64,000 nucleotides of DNA from Gilliamella sp. wkB178 (GTDB lineage Bacteria > Pseudomonadota > Gammaproteobacteria > Enterobacterales > Orbaceae). A program made the translations under genes and the position numbers. The notes below the pieces were generated by a model, which searched no databases, was not told where the DNA came from, and was given only the letters and a program-made list of their open reading frames with translations. Shown in pieces: positions 18,261 to 27,410 of this stretch. The stretch lies in assembly GCF_001690705.1 (NCBI RefSeq), contig NZ_LZGK01000013.1, positions 620,001 to 684,000 on the forward strand. The letters are read 5' to 3'. How positions within the stretch are numbered: the stretch's first letter is position 1; every line of letters starts with the position of its first letter.

Positions 18261-19264
18261 TGTTGCGTAATAATTTGTTACTGTCATTGTTATTTTCCAT
18301 AGTGTTATTGCCATTATCGGCAAATTCAGCGCATGCTCAACCAACGTTAACTGTTTATACTTATGGTTCTTTCTTGTCCGAATGGGGACCGGGACAACAG
18401 ATTAAACAAGGTTTTGAAGCTCAGTGTAATTGTCAACTTGACATTATTACTATAGGTGATGGCGTTTCAATTTTTAATCGTATCCGCCTTGAAGGTGAAA
18501 AAACAAGTGCTGACGTGATTTTAGGCTTAGATAATAGTTTGCTTGAACAGGCAAAACAAGCCGGTATTGTCATTCCACACCAGATCACTAAACCAGATAA
18601 TTTAAATACCGATTGGTGGGATAGCGATTTTATGCCATATGATTTTGGCTATTTTGCTTTTATTTATAATAAAAACAAACTTAAAAATCCACCGCATAGT
18701 TTACATGAATTGGTAGATAATAAAGCCAATTGGAAGATCGTTTATCCAGATCCTAGAATTAGCACTCCCGGCTTAGGATTGTTGCTATGGATTAAACAAG
18801 TCTATGGCGATGATGCCGCATCCGCATGGGCAAAAATTGCTAAACATACGCTAACCGTGACCAAAAATTGGAGTGAAGCCTATAATATGTTTTTAAAGGG
18901 TGAGGCTGATTTAGTATTAAGCTATAGCACTTCACCGGTTGCTCATATTATGAATGATAATGATCATCGCTATGTAGCGGCTATATTCCCAGAAGGTCAT
19001 TACCGTCAAGTTGAAATTGCCGGGATTATTAAATATAGTCATCAAGTAGAATTAGCGCGCAGTTTTTTACGTTATCTTTTAACACCGGAAGCTCAACGTC
19101 AATTTGCTGAAAAAAATGTGATGTATCCTATAGTATCCACTCCATTACCTGAGGCGTTTGCGCAAATTAATAAAGTGAAAAAAACACTGGAGATTGATCC
19201 AATACAATTAGATAAAAATCAAAAGGCATGGGTGCGTGAATGGCAATCAGTGATTAGTAAGTAG
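18260..19264 (+). CDS. thiB: Thiamine ABC transporter, periplasmic binding protein
   Basis: A 334-residue extracellular solute-binding protein, about the length of E. coli ThiB (327). It has a cleavable signal peptide: a short basic start (MLRNN), a hydrophobic stretch and a likely cleavage after ANSAHA. Family blocks include LTVYTYGSFLSEWGPG, ADVILGLDNSLLEQA, PYDFGYFAFIYN, PDPRISTPGLGLLLW and NWSEAYNMFLKGEADLVLSYSTSP. I chose the ATG at 18260 because AGGAGG lies directly before it. An in-frame ATG at 18188 falls inside the riboswitch aptamer and would mask the signal peptide. It delivers thiamine, TMP or TPP to ThiPQ. Confidence 0.95.
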   Translation: MLRNNLLLSLLFSIVLLPLSANSAHAQPTLTVYTYGSFLSEWGPGQQIKQGFEAQCNCQLDIITIGDGVSIFNRIRLEGEKTSADVILGLDNSLLEQAKQAGIVIPHQITKPDNLNTDWWDSDFMPYDFGYFAFIYNKNKLKNPPHSLHELVDNKANWKIVYPDPRISTPGLGLLLWIKQVYGDDAASAWAKIAKHTLTVTKNWSEAYNMFLKGEADLVLSYSTSPVAHIMNDNDHRYVAAIFPEGHYRQVEIAGIIKYSHQVELARSFLRYLLTPEAQRQFAEKNVMYPIVSTPLPEAFAQINKVKKTLEIDPIQLDKNQKAWVREWQSVISK

Positions 19265-19278
19265 CTTGAACTGACTAA

Positions 19279-20847
19279 ATGCTAAAATTTACATCCTTAA
19301 TTCCTGGTATCAGCGTGGTTAGCATAATTTTAATTGTGCTAGGTACCGCGCTGTTTTCCCTGTGGGGAGTTGCCTTACATGCAAATAATTGGTCCATTTA
19401 CTTTGATAGCTATTTACTCCATGTTGTTGCTATAACTATTGTTCAAGCTTTATTATCAACCGTACTGGCAATTGGGGCTGCGCTTTTAATGGCCAAAGCT
19501 TTATCATTGGTCAGCTTCAAGGGTAAAACATTACTATTACGCTTCATGCCGATTACCTTTATTCTACCAACCTTGGTTCTGGTAACAGGTTTGCTGTCAG
19601 TCTATGGTCAACAAGGGCTTATTGCTAATATTTTACAGTTTATAGGCTTGTCATCTGCTATGTCAGTATATGGTTTACATGGCATTTTACTGGCGCACAT
19701 ATTTTTGAATTTTCCTTATGCTTGTAGTTTGTTTCATCAAACGTTAACCAGTGTTCCGGTTGAGCAAAAGCAACTAGCTGCCCAGTTGAATTTTTCCAGT
19801 TTTAATTATTTTAAATTGATTGAATGGCCGTTACTGCGTCGGCAATTATTTCCAATTGCCACCTTGATTTTTATGCTGTGTTTTTCGAGTTTCGCTATAG
19901 TTTTAGCCTTAGGCGGTGGTCCAAAATATACTACAATTGAGGTAGAAATTTATCAATCAATTCGTAATTTTGAATTAATGCAAGCGGTGGTACTGGCTGG
20001 ATTACAGCTGCTATGTTGCTTAAGTTTTATGTGGTTAATGCAAAAAATTAATCGTGTCAAAAACGTTGCTGTCCAATTTACTGGGGTAGATTATAAACTA
20101 CCAGTATCCAATCCTTTACGTTGGTTAAGTTTAGTCATTATTATAATAGGTGGGTTGTTCATTTTTTTACCGATCATAACCGTGTTAGTTGAAGGTATTA
20201 ATGCTTTCCAACTCTCTTTGTTTAATTCGGGATTAAAATGCGCTTTTTACTACTCAATGGTGATCACCTTTGGATCAGCTATTATTGCTATGGTGTTTGC
20301 AGTATTGTTGCTGTGGACTAATAGTCGCTTGCTCATTGCCCAACAAATTAAATGGAGTAATCGACTAATGCTGGTGGGCACTTTGATCTTAGCTATACCC
20401 AGTATGGTACTGGCAGCGGGTCTGTTTTTATTACTATTTGAATATGTGAATAATGCTGTTTTTATATGCTTATTGATGATAATTTGTAACGCTTTAATGG
20501 TATTACCCTATACATTAAAAAATCTGGCTGTGCCTATGTATGATGTTAGCTTACGCTACTGGCAACTAAGTCAATCATTAAATATTTCAGGTTTAAAGCA
20601 TTTTTGTTTAATCGAATATCCAGCCCTTAAACCATTGTTGGCCAAAAGCATGGCATTTGCAGCTATTTTGTCGTTAGGTGATTTTGGTATTATTGCACTA
20701 TTTGGTGGTCAAGCAGTCACCACTTTACCCTATTATTTATATGAGCAGTTATCGCATTATCATTATCAACAAGGCATGGTAACTGCTTCAATTTTATTAT
20801 TATTATCCTTTATTTTACTGGCAGTGTTGGATTATGATCGAACTTAA
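19279..20847 (+). CDS. thiP: Thiamine ABC transporter permease
   Basis: A 522-residue inner-membrane permease (E. coli ThiP 536) made of two fused binding-protein-dependent permease halves, about 12 predicted transmembrane helices in total. Each half carries an EAA-type loop, near residues 155-180 (QLAAQLNFSSFNYFKLIEWP) and 420-450 (SQSLNISGLKHFCLIEYP), where ThiQ docks. It starts 14 bp after thiB and overlaps thiQ by 14 bp, indicating a single transcript under the upstream TPP riboswitch. Confidence 0.94.
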   Translation: MLKFTSLIPGISVVSIILIVLGTALFSLWGVALHANNWSIYFDSYLLHVVAITIVQALLSTVLAIGAALLMAKALSLVSFKGKTLLLRFMPITFILPTLVLVTGLLSVYGQQGLIANILQFIGLSSAMSVYGLHGILLAHIFLNFPYACSLFHQTLTSVPVEQKQLAAQLNFSSFNYFKLIEWPLLRRQLFPIATLIFMLCFSSFAIVLALGGGPKYTTIEVEIYQSIRNFELMQAVVLAGLQLLCCLSFMWLMQKINRVKNVAVQFTGVDYKLPVSNPLRWLSLVIIIIGGLFIFLPIITVLVEGINAFQLSLFNSGLKCAFYYSMVITFGSAIIAMVFAVLLLWTNSRLLIAQQIKWSNRLMLVGTLILAIPSMVLAAGLFLLLFEYVNNAVFICLLMIICNALMVLPYTLKNLAVPMYDVSLRYWQLSQSLNISGLKHFCLIEYPALKPLLAKSMAFAAILSLGDFGIIALFGGQAVTTLPYYLYEQLSHYHYQQGMVTASILLLLSFILLAVLDYDRT

Positions 20848-21535
20848 ACAAATTAATTATCAATATGATAATTTTAGTCTTTATTTTGATATTAATATCC
20901 TTGCTAAGGAAAAAGTAACTATTGTGGGGCCAAGTGGTGCCGGTAAAAGTACTTTATTAAGTTTAATTGCCGGATTTATTTTTCCTCAATCAGGGCAGAT
21001 TATTCTAAACAATCAAGATGTAACCATCTTAAACCCGGCTAAACGACCTGTATCAATGCTGTTTCAGCATAATAATTTATTTAGCCATTTTACTGTTGAG
21101 CAAAATATTGCTTTGGGATTAAAGCCTAGTCTGAAAATAACGGCAGCAGAACAAAATGCTATTGCCGATATACTTGTTAAAGTTGGTCTTAGTGGCTTTG
21201 GTAAACGTTATCCGGATCAACTGTCAGGCGGACAACGTCAACGGGTGGCGTTGGCGCGTTGTTTAATGCAACGTCGTCCAATTTTGTTATTGGATGAACC
21301 ATTTTCAGCGCTTGATCAGGCATTGCGTTTTGAAATGCTTGAATTAGTGAATACTATTTGTGATGAATTTGCTTTGACTTTGATGATGGTGTCGCATTAT
21401 CTGGATGATTCATTAAACTATTTTTCACGTTGTTTAGTGGTTGATAATGGGAAAATTATTTTTAACTCTACGCCTAAGCAATTATATGAACCACAAAATC
21501 AAGCAGTTGCTAAATTATTAGGCCTTAATTATTGA
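20834..21535 (+). CDS. thiQ: Thiamine ABC transporter ATP-binding protein
   Basis: A 233-residue ABC ATPase energising thiamine uptake. Walker A is GPSGAGKST (32-40). The Q-loop region is MLFQHNNLFSHFTV, the signature LSGGQRQRVALARC and Walker B ILLLDEPFSALD. It overlaps the end of thiP by 14 bp, which suggests translational coupling. Its C-terminus is shorter than that of long MalK-type ATPases, as expected for ThiQ. The next gene, a C-S lyase, follows after 37 bp with its own strong ribosome site. Confidence 0.95.
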   Translation: MIELKQINYQYDNFSLYFDINILAKEKVTIVGPSGAGKSTLLSLIAGFIFPQSGQIILNNQDVTILNPAKRPVSMLFQHNNLFSHFTVEQNIALGLKPSLKITAAEQNAIADILVKVGLSGFGKRYPDQLSGGQRQRVALARCLMQRRPILLLDEPFSALDQALRFEMLELVNTICDEFALTLMMVSHYLDDSLNYFSRCLVVDNGKIIFNSTPKQLYEPQNQAVAKLLGLNY

Positions 21536-21572
21536 TCTAAAATTAAGAATATAATGATAAAGGAGGTACTAA

Positions 21573-22766
21573 GTGTATAATTTTGATAAAGCAGTTAATC
21601 GATTAGCACAAGGATCATCTAAATGGCAACAAATGGTTGCCGAAAAACCTGATGTTTCCAAAGATGTATTCCCATTCTCAGTAGCCGATGTTGATTTTTT
21701 ACCACCTCCTGAATTAGTTAAATCATTGCAACAATTTGTTGGTGAAGCAATTTTTGGTTATACCAATGGTACTCAGGGCTATTACCAATCAGTCATCGAT
21801 TGGATGCAACACCAACATAACTGGCAAATTAAAAAAGATTGGGTAGTTCTATCCCCGGGAGTGGTGCCAGCAATTTATAATGCTATCAAAACCTATACCA
21901 ATGAAAATGATGGTGTGATTATAATGCCGCCTGTTTATTATCCGTTTTCTGCAAGTATTACTAATACCAAACGCCAACTGGTTGAAAATCCTTTAATTAT
22001 TGATAGTAATGGTAAATATGCAATAGATTTTGCTGATTTAGAAATTAAAGCTAGCAATCCACGCAACAAACTGTTGATCTTTTGTAGTCCGCATAATCCA
22101 GTAGGGCGCGTTTGGCGCAAGGAAGAGTTAACTCAAGTAGCTGAGATTTGTTTAAAACATAAGGTATTGATTGTATCCGATGAGATTCATTTCGACTTGA
22201 TTATGCCAGGGCATAAACATTATGTATTTGCTACATTGTCGGAGCAAATTAGCAATAATGTGATTGTGTGCACCGCACCAAGTAAATCTTTTAATCTGGC
22301 TGGTTTACAAACATCGAATATAATCATTCCTAATAAACAATTGCGTGATCAATACAGTGATTATATTAGTAAAAATGGTTTCCATAGTTTGAATATTATT
22401 GGCTTTAAGGCTTGTGAAATTGTCTATACACAATGTCAAGCGTGGTTACAACAATTTATTGCCTTAATTTATAAAAATCACCTATTAGTTAAAGAGTTCT
22501 TTGCTAAAAATTTGCCAGAGATTGTGGTCTACGATCTAGAAGGAACTTATTTACAATGGTTAGATTTTCGTAGTTTAGGTATGCAACCTCAAGAGTTAGA
22601 AAAATTTTTACAGCAAGAAGCCGAATTATTTTTCGATGAAGGCTATATTTTTGGTAATCAAGGCGTAAGTTTTGAGCGTATTAACATTGCCTGCCCAACT
22701 ATAATTTTACAAGCAGGCTTAAAGCGTTTATTAACGGCAATACAAACAAAAACTAACCAAAATTAA
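21573..22766 (+). CDS. PatB/MalY-type PLP-dependent C-S lyase (aminotransferase class I/II fold)
   Basis: A 397-residue fold-type I PLP enzyme. The Schiff-base lysine is Lys238 in APSKSFNLAGL. SDEIHFDLI (202-210) supplies the Asp that binds the pyridine nitrogen, and SPHNPVGRVW (172-181) is the typical substrate and cofactor loop. The family splits cystathionine or cysteine S-conjugates into pyruvate, ammonia and a thiol. E. coli MalY also represses the maltose regulon. The start is GTG at 21573 with AGGAGG 6 nt upstream. It lies 37 bp after thiQ with no terminator between, so it may be the fourth gene of the TPP-controlled operon. Confidence 0.88.
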   Translation: MYNFDKAVNRLAQGSSKWQQMVAEKPDVSKDVFPFSVADVDFLPPPELVKSLQQFVGEAIFGYTNGTQGYYQSVIDWMQHQHNWQIKKDWVVLSPGVVPAIYNAIKTYTNENDGVIIMPPVYYPFSASITNTKRQLVENPLIIDSNGKYAIDFADLEIKASNPRNKLLIFCSPHNPVGRVWRKEELTQVAEICLKHKVLIVSDEIHFDLIMPGHKHYVFATLSEQISNNVIVCTAPSKSFNLAGLQTSNIIIPNKQLRDQYSDYISKNGFHSLNIIGFKACEIVYTQCQAWLQQFIALIYKNHLLVKEFFAKNLPEIVVYDLEGTYLQWLDFRSLGMQPQELEKFLQQEAELFFDEGYIFGNQGVSFERINIACPTIILQAGLKRLLTAIQTKTNQN

Positions 22767-22872
22767 GATTAAAAATCTATGATTGGATTTAATTGGTTGG
22801 TTAAGATGGTTTTATTTTTAAATTATCTAACTTATTAAAATAGTTACCTCTTAAGGTTTTATTAATTTAAGC

Positions 22873-22918
22873 TGATTATCCTATCAACAATTTAGTATTA
22901 TTGTTGATAGGATAATCA
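22873..22918 (+). promoter_or_regulatory. Perfect 19-bp inverted repeat ending at the eptC start codon
   Basis: TGATTATCCTATCAACAAT (22873-22891) and ATTGTTGATAGGATAATCA (22900-22918) are exact complements with an 8-nt loop. The right arm contains the only ribosome-site candidate (AGGAT) and ends at the A of the ATG. In RNA this stem would hide the start site. In DNA it could be an operator. No U-tract follows, so it is not a terminator. Confidence 0.8.
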
Positions 22919-24624
22919 TGCAAAATTTAAAAGATAACCACAAATTTAGTTGGTCAGCACTTATTTTTGCTATTCTATTTTTTGGTTATTTTTCTTGCAC
23001 CTTACAACTGTTCATTTTTGTTTCAGGTCATTCTAATATAAATGGCCTACGTGATTCGCTTATTTATAGTTTAATTTGGCTGATACCGTTACTGATGTTC
23101 CCAAATTATACTCGTAAAATTGCCACAGTTTTCGGCTTGATAATTGGTGGTTTATCTTTAATTTCGGTTGCTTATTTTGTCATTTATAGACAAGAGTTTT
23201 CGCAAAGTGTGTTCTTTGTGATGGCGGAATCTAACTTTAATGAGTCCCATGAATTTATCCAACAATATTTAAGTATTAAGTTGATTGTTGTACTGTGTGT
23301 TTATATTTTGTTTGCTGCTTTTTTATGGAAAAAAGTCAAACCAATATATGTTAAAAACACTACCAAATGGATCGTTTCCTTGCTAATTATTATTTATGCC
23401 ACAATGCCAATGGCGATTAGCTTAACCGTAAAAAAAGCTTCATTTGAAAAAGCTGGATATCATCTATTATCACGGATGGAAACCACTGTCCCATGGCAAT
23501 TAGTTAGCAATTATTTAGCCTATCGTTCCCAGTTGTCGAATATGGAGGCTATTTTAGCCAACTATGAAATGTTGCCACCATTGAACAATTTAATCGATGC
23601 CAATGGTAATACTCCACGTACTTTAGTGTTAGTTATTGGTGAATCAACTACTCGCAATCGTATGGGGATTTATGGTTATGAGCGTAATACTACCCCACAT
23701 ATACAACAATTTAAAAAGGAAAATCCTAATTTATTAGTATTTAATGATGTGGTTTCATCCAGACCGTATACTATAGAAATTCTCCAGCAAGCATTAACTT
23801 TTGCTGATGAACAACATCCTGATTTGTATTTGAAAACACCATCGTTAATTCATCTTATGCATCAAGCAGGTTATAAAACTTTTTGGATCACCAATCAACA
23901 AACTATGACTGCACGTAATACTATGTTGACTATGTTTTCTCAGCAAACTGATGAACAGTTTTATATGAATAATGACCGTAACCAGAGTTCACGGCGCTAT
24001 GATGAATCAGTATTTGATCCTTTTAAAAAAGTGTTAGCTGATCCTGCCGATAAGAAGTTTATTGTCATTCATTTGCTTGGCACGCATATGAAATATGAGT
24101 TTCGTTACCCCAAAAATAGTGTTTATGATCAGTTCAAAGATGCAACCGGTATTCCTTTTAAACTTGATGATGACAAACTAGAGCGTTATAACAATTATGA
24201 CAATGCGGTAAGCTATAATGATTACGTTACTACGACACTATTTAATATATTTAAAACTAGCAAAGAAAATGGTTTTATGTTGTATTTTTCAGATCATGGT
24301 GAAGATGTTTATGAAACGCCACCACACGACGTATTAGGGCGTAATGAAAAGGCACCTACCAAAACCATGTACACTGTGCCATTTATGCTGTGGCAATCAC
24401 CACAATGGTTGGCCACACATCCAAATAATTATCAATCTTACATTAATCGCAAATATAGTACCCAAGATTTGATCCATACATGGTCTGATTTGGCAGGTTT
24501 AACTTATGATCTTTATCAACCGGAAAAAAGTATTGTCAATCCGGAGTTTAAACAAAGTACGCGTTGGATCGGTGACCCTTACGGCAAAGATAGCTTAATC
24601 GATTTTGACACACTTCCGAAATGA
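22918..24624 (+). CDS. eptC: Phosphoethanolamine transferase, EptC (CptA) type
   Basis: A 568-residue inner-membrane enzyme moving phosphoethanolamine from phosphatidylethanolamine to lipopolysaccharide core, heptose I in E. coli. Five hydrophobic segments occupy about 14-170. The periplasmic sulfatase-fold domain follows. The nucleophile region is IGESTTRNRMGIYGY, with Ser243/Thr244 at the expected site. FSDHGEDVY carries metal ligands. The SRPYTIEILQQALTFA block and the ending TRWIGDPYGK...LIDFDTLP agree with the E. coli protein as I recall it. A 19-bp hairpin covers the ribosome site and start codon, suggesting post-transcriptional control. Surface charge changes of this kind affect cationic peptide resistance. 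Confidence 0.92.
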   Translation: MQNLKDNHKFSWSALIFAILFFGYFSCTLQLFIFVSGHSNINGLRDSLIYSLIWLIPLLMFPNYTRKIATVFGLIIGGLSLISVAYFVIYRQEFSQSVFFVMAESNFNESHEFIQQYLSIKLIVVLCVYILFAAFLWKKVKPIYVKNTTKWIVSLLIIIYATMPMAISLTVKKASFEKAGYHLLSRMETTVPWQLVSNYLAYRSQLSNMEAILANYEMLPPLNNLIDANGNTPRTLVLVIGESTTRNRMGIYGYERNTTPHIQQFKKENPNLLVFNDVVSSRPYTIEILQQALTFADEQHPDLYLKTPSLIHLMHQAGYKTFWITNQQTMTARNTMLTMFSQQTDEQFYMNNDRNQSSRRYDESVFDPFKKVLADPADKKFIVIHLLGTHMKYEFRYPKNSVYDQFKDATGIPFKLDDDKLERYNNYDNAVSYNDYVTTTLFNIFKTSKENGFMLYFSDHGEDVYETPPHDVLGRNEKAPTKTMYTVPFMLWQSPQWLATHPNNYQSYINRKYSTQDLIHTWSDLAGLTYDLYQPEKSIVNPEFKQSTRWIGDPYGKDSLIDFDTLPK

Positions 24625-24660
24625 ATAATAACTCTGATTGCATAGGCATTTAAGGTATGT

Positions 24661-24680
24661 TATTGTATATTTATACAGTA
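24661..24680 (+). promoter_or_regulatory. LexA (SOS) box before dinB
   Basis: TATTGTATATTTATACAGTA matches the gammaproteobacterial LexA consensus TACTGTATATATATACAGTA at 18 of 20 positions, including the right CAG triplet. It lies 25 bp before the dinB ATG. Confidence 0.85.
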
Positions 24681-24705
24681 ATTTTAAATGCAAAAAAAGT
24701 AGGTC

Positions 24706-25761
24706 ATGCGAAAAATTATTCATGTGGATATGGATTGTTTTTATGCCGCAGTGGAAATGCGAGATAACCCCCGTTACCGTAATATTCCCATCGCTGTGGG
24801 TGGCGATCCACGTAAGCGGGGAGTAGTGGCCACCGCTAATTATCTGGCTCGCCAATATGGTGTGCATAGCGCTATGTCGATGGCGCAAGCCGTCAAGTTA
24901 TGCCCTAATCTTAAAGTTATTCCGGGGCGACATGCAGTGTATAAAGAAGTTTCCCATCAAATCCATCAAATTTTTCAACGTTATACTCAAGCTATTGAAG
25001 CTCTATCGTTGGATGAAGCTTATTTAGATGTTACGGAATGCCAATTCTGTCATGGTTCGGCAACGCTAATAGCCCAAGATATTCGCCAGGCCATTTTTAA
25101 TGAACTTGGTTTAACTGCATCAGCAGGTGTGGCACCATTAAAATTTTTAGCTAAAATCGCCTCGGATATGAATAAACCTAATGGTCAATATGTGATTAGA
25201 CCAGAACAGGTCAGCTCGTTTATTAAGCAATTACCACTTAATAAAATCCCCGGGGTAGGTAAAGTTACAGAAAAAAAATTAGCCGAACTGGGTTTGTACC
25301 AATGCCAAGATGTGGTGAAGTACGATCTTCCTAAATTACTCAATCAATTTGGTAAATTTGGACGAATCTTATATGAACGTTGTCAAGGTATTGATGAGCG
25401 GGAAGTTTGTAATGACCGTCAACGTAAATCAGTTGGCGTTGAGCGCACCTTAATCGCTGATATTCATAGTTGGGATGATTGTTTATTACAATTAGATCCT
25501 TTGTATGAAGAATTAGAAAAGAGATTAAGCAAAGTACGTACTGATCTGTCTATTGCTAGGCAAGGTGTTAAATTTAAGTTTGACGACTTCCAACTAACTA
25601 CCCAAGAACATGTATGGGCCAAACTAGATAAAACAGATTTAATTGAACAAGCCTATAAAGTTTGGCATGAACGGCGTAACGATCGTGGAGTAAGATTAAT
25701 TGGCTTTCACGTTACCTTAATCGATCCCCAATTGGATAAACAACTGATTTTTAGGTTTTGA
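24706..25761 (+). CDS. dinB: DNA polymerase IV
   Basis: A 351-residue Y-family translesion polymerase, the same length as E. coli DinB. Catalytic acidic residues are Asp8 (HVDMDCFYAAVE) and Asp103-Glu104 (SLDEAYLD). The helix-hairpin-helix region is NKIPGVGKVTEKKLAELG near 180. The little-finger domain runs to the C-terminus, but it ends DKQLIFRF and has no obvious QxxLxF-type clamp motif beyond QLIF. The steric-gate position (Phe13 in E. coli) is Tyr13, a common alternative. A LexA box upstream indicates SOS induction. It is transcribed alone; the eptC stop is 81 bp upstream. Confidence 0.95.
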   Translation: MRKIIHVDMDCFYAAVEMRDNPRYRNIPIAVGGDPRKRGVVATANYLARQYGVHSAMSMAQAVKLCPNLKVIPGRHAVYKEVSHQIHQIFQRYTQAIEALSLDEAYLDVTECQFCHGSATLIAQDIRQAIFNELGLTASAGVAPLKFLAKIASDMNKPNGQYVIRPEQVSSFIKQLPLNKIPGVGKVTEKKLAELGLYQCQDVVKYDLPKLLNQFGKFGRILYERCQGIDEREVCNDRQRKSVGVERTLIADIHSWDDCLLQLDPLYEELEKRLSKVRTDLSIARQGVKFKFDDFQLTTQEHVWAKLDKTDLIEQAYKVWHERRNDRGVRLIGFHVTLIDPQLDKQLIFRF

Positions 25762-25820
25762 TTAGTTTAGTAATACTAAATTTTCTATCCAGATCCTTTA
25801 AAAGTAAATTATGAATCCAA

Positions 25821-25846
25821 AATAAAAAACGCCCTAAGGCGCTTTG
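25821..25846 (-). terminator. Terminator after pyrE
   Basis: On the minus strand AAGCGCC-TTAG-GGCGTTTTTT is a GC stem with six Ts, about 30 bp after the pyrE stop. It also lies just past convergent dinB. Confidence 0.85.
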
Positions 25847-25875
25847 ATATTTATTTTAATAATAATTAATTAGTG

Positions 25876-26523
25876 TTATTTTATTCCATATTGAGATCTA
25901 TAGGCTTCAACTTGTACTACTTGGTCTTTACGGGATTCATCTTGGTAGAGGTATTGAATTAAATCATCTAAGGTAATAATTGAAATAACTTCACAATGAT
26001 AAGTTTGTTTGATCTCTTGGATGGCGGATAACTCACCACGGCCTTTTTCCTGTCTATCTAAGCAAATTAATACGCCAGCTAGTTTGGATTGATTATCTTC
26101 TAAAATACGCATAGATTCACGAATTGCGGTACCAGCAGTAATAACATCATCGACAAGCATAACGCGTTGCTCATGGATGGAACTACCGACTAAGTTACCA
26201 CCTTCACCATGATCTTTTGCTTCTTTCCGATTAAAACAATAAGGCACATCCACATTGTAGTGTTCAGAGAGTGCCACCACAGTGGCAGATACAATAGGAA
26301 TACCTTTATAAGCAGGGCCGAAAATCACATCATATTGTAAATTGGCATCCATTAATGCCGCAGCATAAAAACGACCTAATAAAGCTAAGTCTTTGCCAGT
26401 ATTGAATAATCCAGCATTAAAAAAGTAAGGACTTTTACGCCCAGACTTTAAGGTGAATTCACCAAACTTTAATGCTTGCCTATTTAAAGCAAATTCAATA
26501 AATTCACTTTTATATGATTTCAT
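25876..26523 (-). CDS. pyrE: Orotate phosphoribosyltransferase
   Basis: A 215-residue enzyme (E. coli 213) that joins orotate to PRPP to give OMP in pyrimidine synthesis. The PRPP-binding motif is [17 protein letters not shown] at about 121-137. The flexible catalytic loop [11 protein letters not shown] is at 99-109. [15 protein letters not shown] at 27-41 is the conserved N-terminal hood and substrate region. It follows rph by 13 bp, the ancestral rph-pyrE operon of enterics. I see no U-rich attenuator hairpin in the 13-bp spacer, so any pyrimidine attenuation would have to act elsewhere. Confidence 0.97.
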   Translation of the reverse strand: MKSYKSEFIEFALNRQALKFGEFTLKSGRKSPYFFNAGLFNTGKDLALLGRFYAAALMDANLQYDVIFGPAYKGIPIVSATVVALSEHYNVDVPYCFNRKEAKDHGEGGNLVGSSIHEQRVMLVDDVITAGTAIRESMRILEDNQSKLAGVLICLDRQEKGRGELSAIQEIKQTYHCEVISIITLDDLIQYLYQDESRKDQVVQVEAYRSQYGIK

Positions 26524-26536
26524 CGACTTTCTCCAA

Positions 26537-27274
26537 TTAATCGTTTAAGGCTTGTTTTTGAGCATCATTAATAGCTGCTATTCCATTTTTTGCTAATTCT
26601 AAAAGTTGTAATAGTTCATCGTGGCTGAATGGTTCCCCTTCAGCAGTGCCTTGTACTTCTATAATGCGACCATCATCAGTCATGACAACATTCATGTCGG
26701 TTTCGGCATTTGAATCTTCAATATATTCCAGATCACAAATGGCCTCACCATCGATAATACCTACCGATACTGCGGCAACTAAAGATTTAATTGGGTTTTG
26801 TTTAAGTAGACCGTTGGCTAACATCTTATTGATAGCATCATTTAAGGCAACGCAAGCTCCGGTAATGGATGCAGTGCGAGTACCGCCATCAGCTTGAAGC
26901 ACATCACAATCTAGCGTAATTGTAAATTCACCAAGTAATTTCAAGTCGATCATTGCTCGCAAAGAACGGGCGATTAGTCGTTGAATTTCCATAGTACGAC
27001 CAGTTTGTTTACCTTTGGCTGCTTCGCGCTGAGTTCTGGAATTAGTAGCACGAGGTAACATACCATATTCGGCGGTGACCCAACCTTGATTTTGACCTTT
27101 TAAAAAACGCGGCACGCCTTCTTCAACTGTGGCATTACAAAGTACTTTGGTTTCGCCAAATTCAACTAATACAGAACCTTCTGCATGCTTAGTATAATTA
27201 CGGGTTATTTTGATAGGGCGGATTTGATCCGCAGATCGGCCGGATGGGCGCATGCATTTCTCCAACAGTTTCAA
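26537..27274 (-). CDS. rph: Ribonuclease PH
   Basis: A 245-residue phosphorolytic 3'-5' exoribonuclease that trims tRNA 3' ends. The N-terminus [16 protein letters not shown] after seven extra residues is the family start, so the encoded MKLLEK extension is slightly unusual. Catalytic-region blocks are [31 protein letters not shown] and [16 protein letters not shown]. The frame is intact, unlike the frameshifted E. coli K-12 allele that lowers pyrE expression. It is divergent from yicC, as in enterics. Confidence 0.96.
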   Translation of the reverse strand: MKLLEKCMRPSGRSADQIRPIKITRNYTKHAEGSVLVEFGETKVLCNATVEEGVPRFLKGQNQGWVTAEYGMLPRATNSRTQREAAKGKQTGRTMEIQRLIARSLRAMIDLKLLGEFTITLDCDVLQADGGTRTASITGACVALNDAINKMLANGLLKQNPIKSLVAAVSVGIIDGEAICDLEYIEDSNAETDMNVVMTDDGRIIEVQGTAEGEPFSHDELLQLLELAKNGIAAINDAQKQALND

Positions 27275-27410
27275 TTTAAAATATGTTTTGAGCTAATCAT
27301 TTAGGAGGACATCAACAAGATCGCGTCGATGTTTAGCCTAAGCTAAGAGCGCATTATACAGAATTTGTGATACAATGCCCAGCATGTTTTTACAATTTTA
27401 GGAAGCTATT

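Noticed and set aside
24595-24888. Two overlapping ORFs around the eptC-dinB junction on either strand
   Set aside because: Both run through the LexA box and the dinB start, with no family features.
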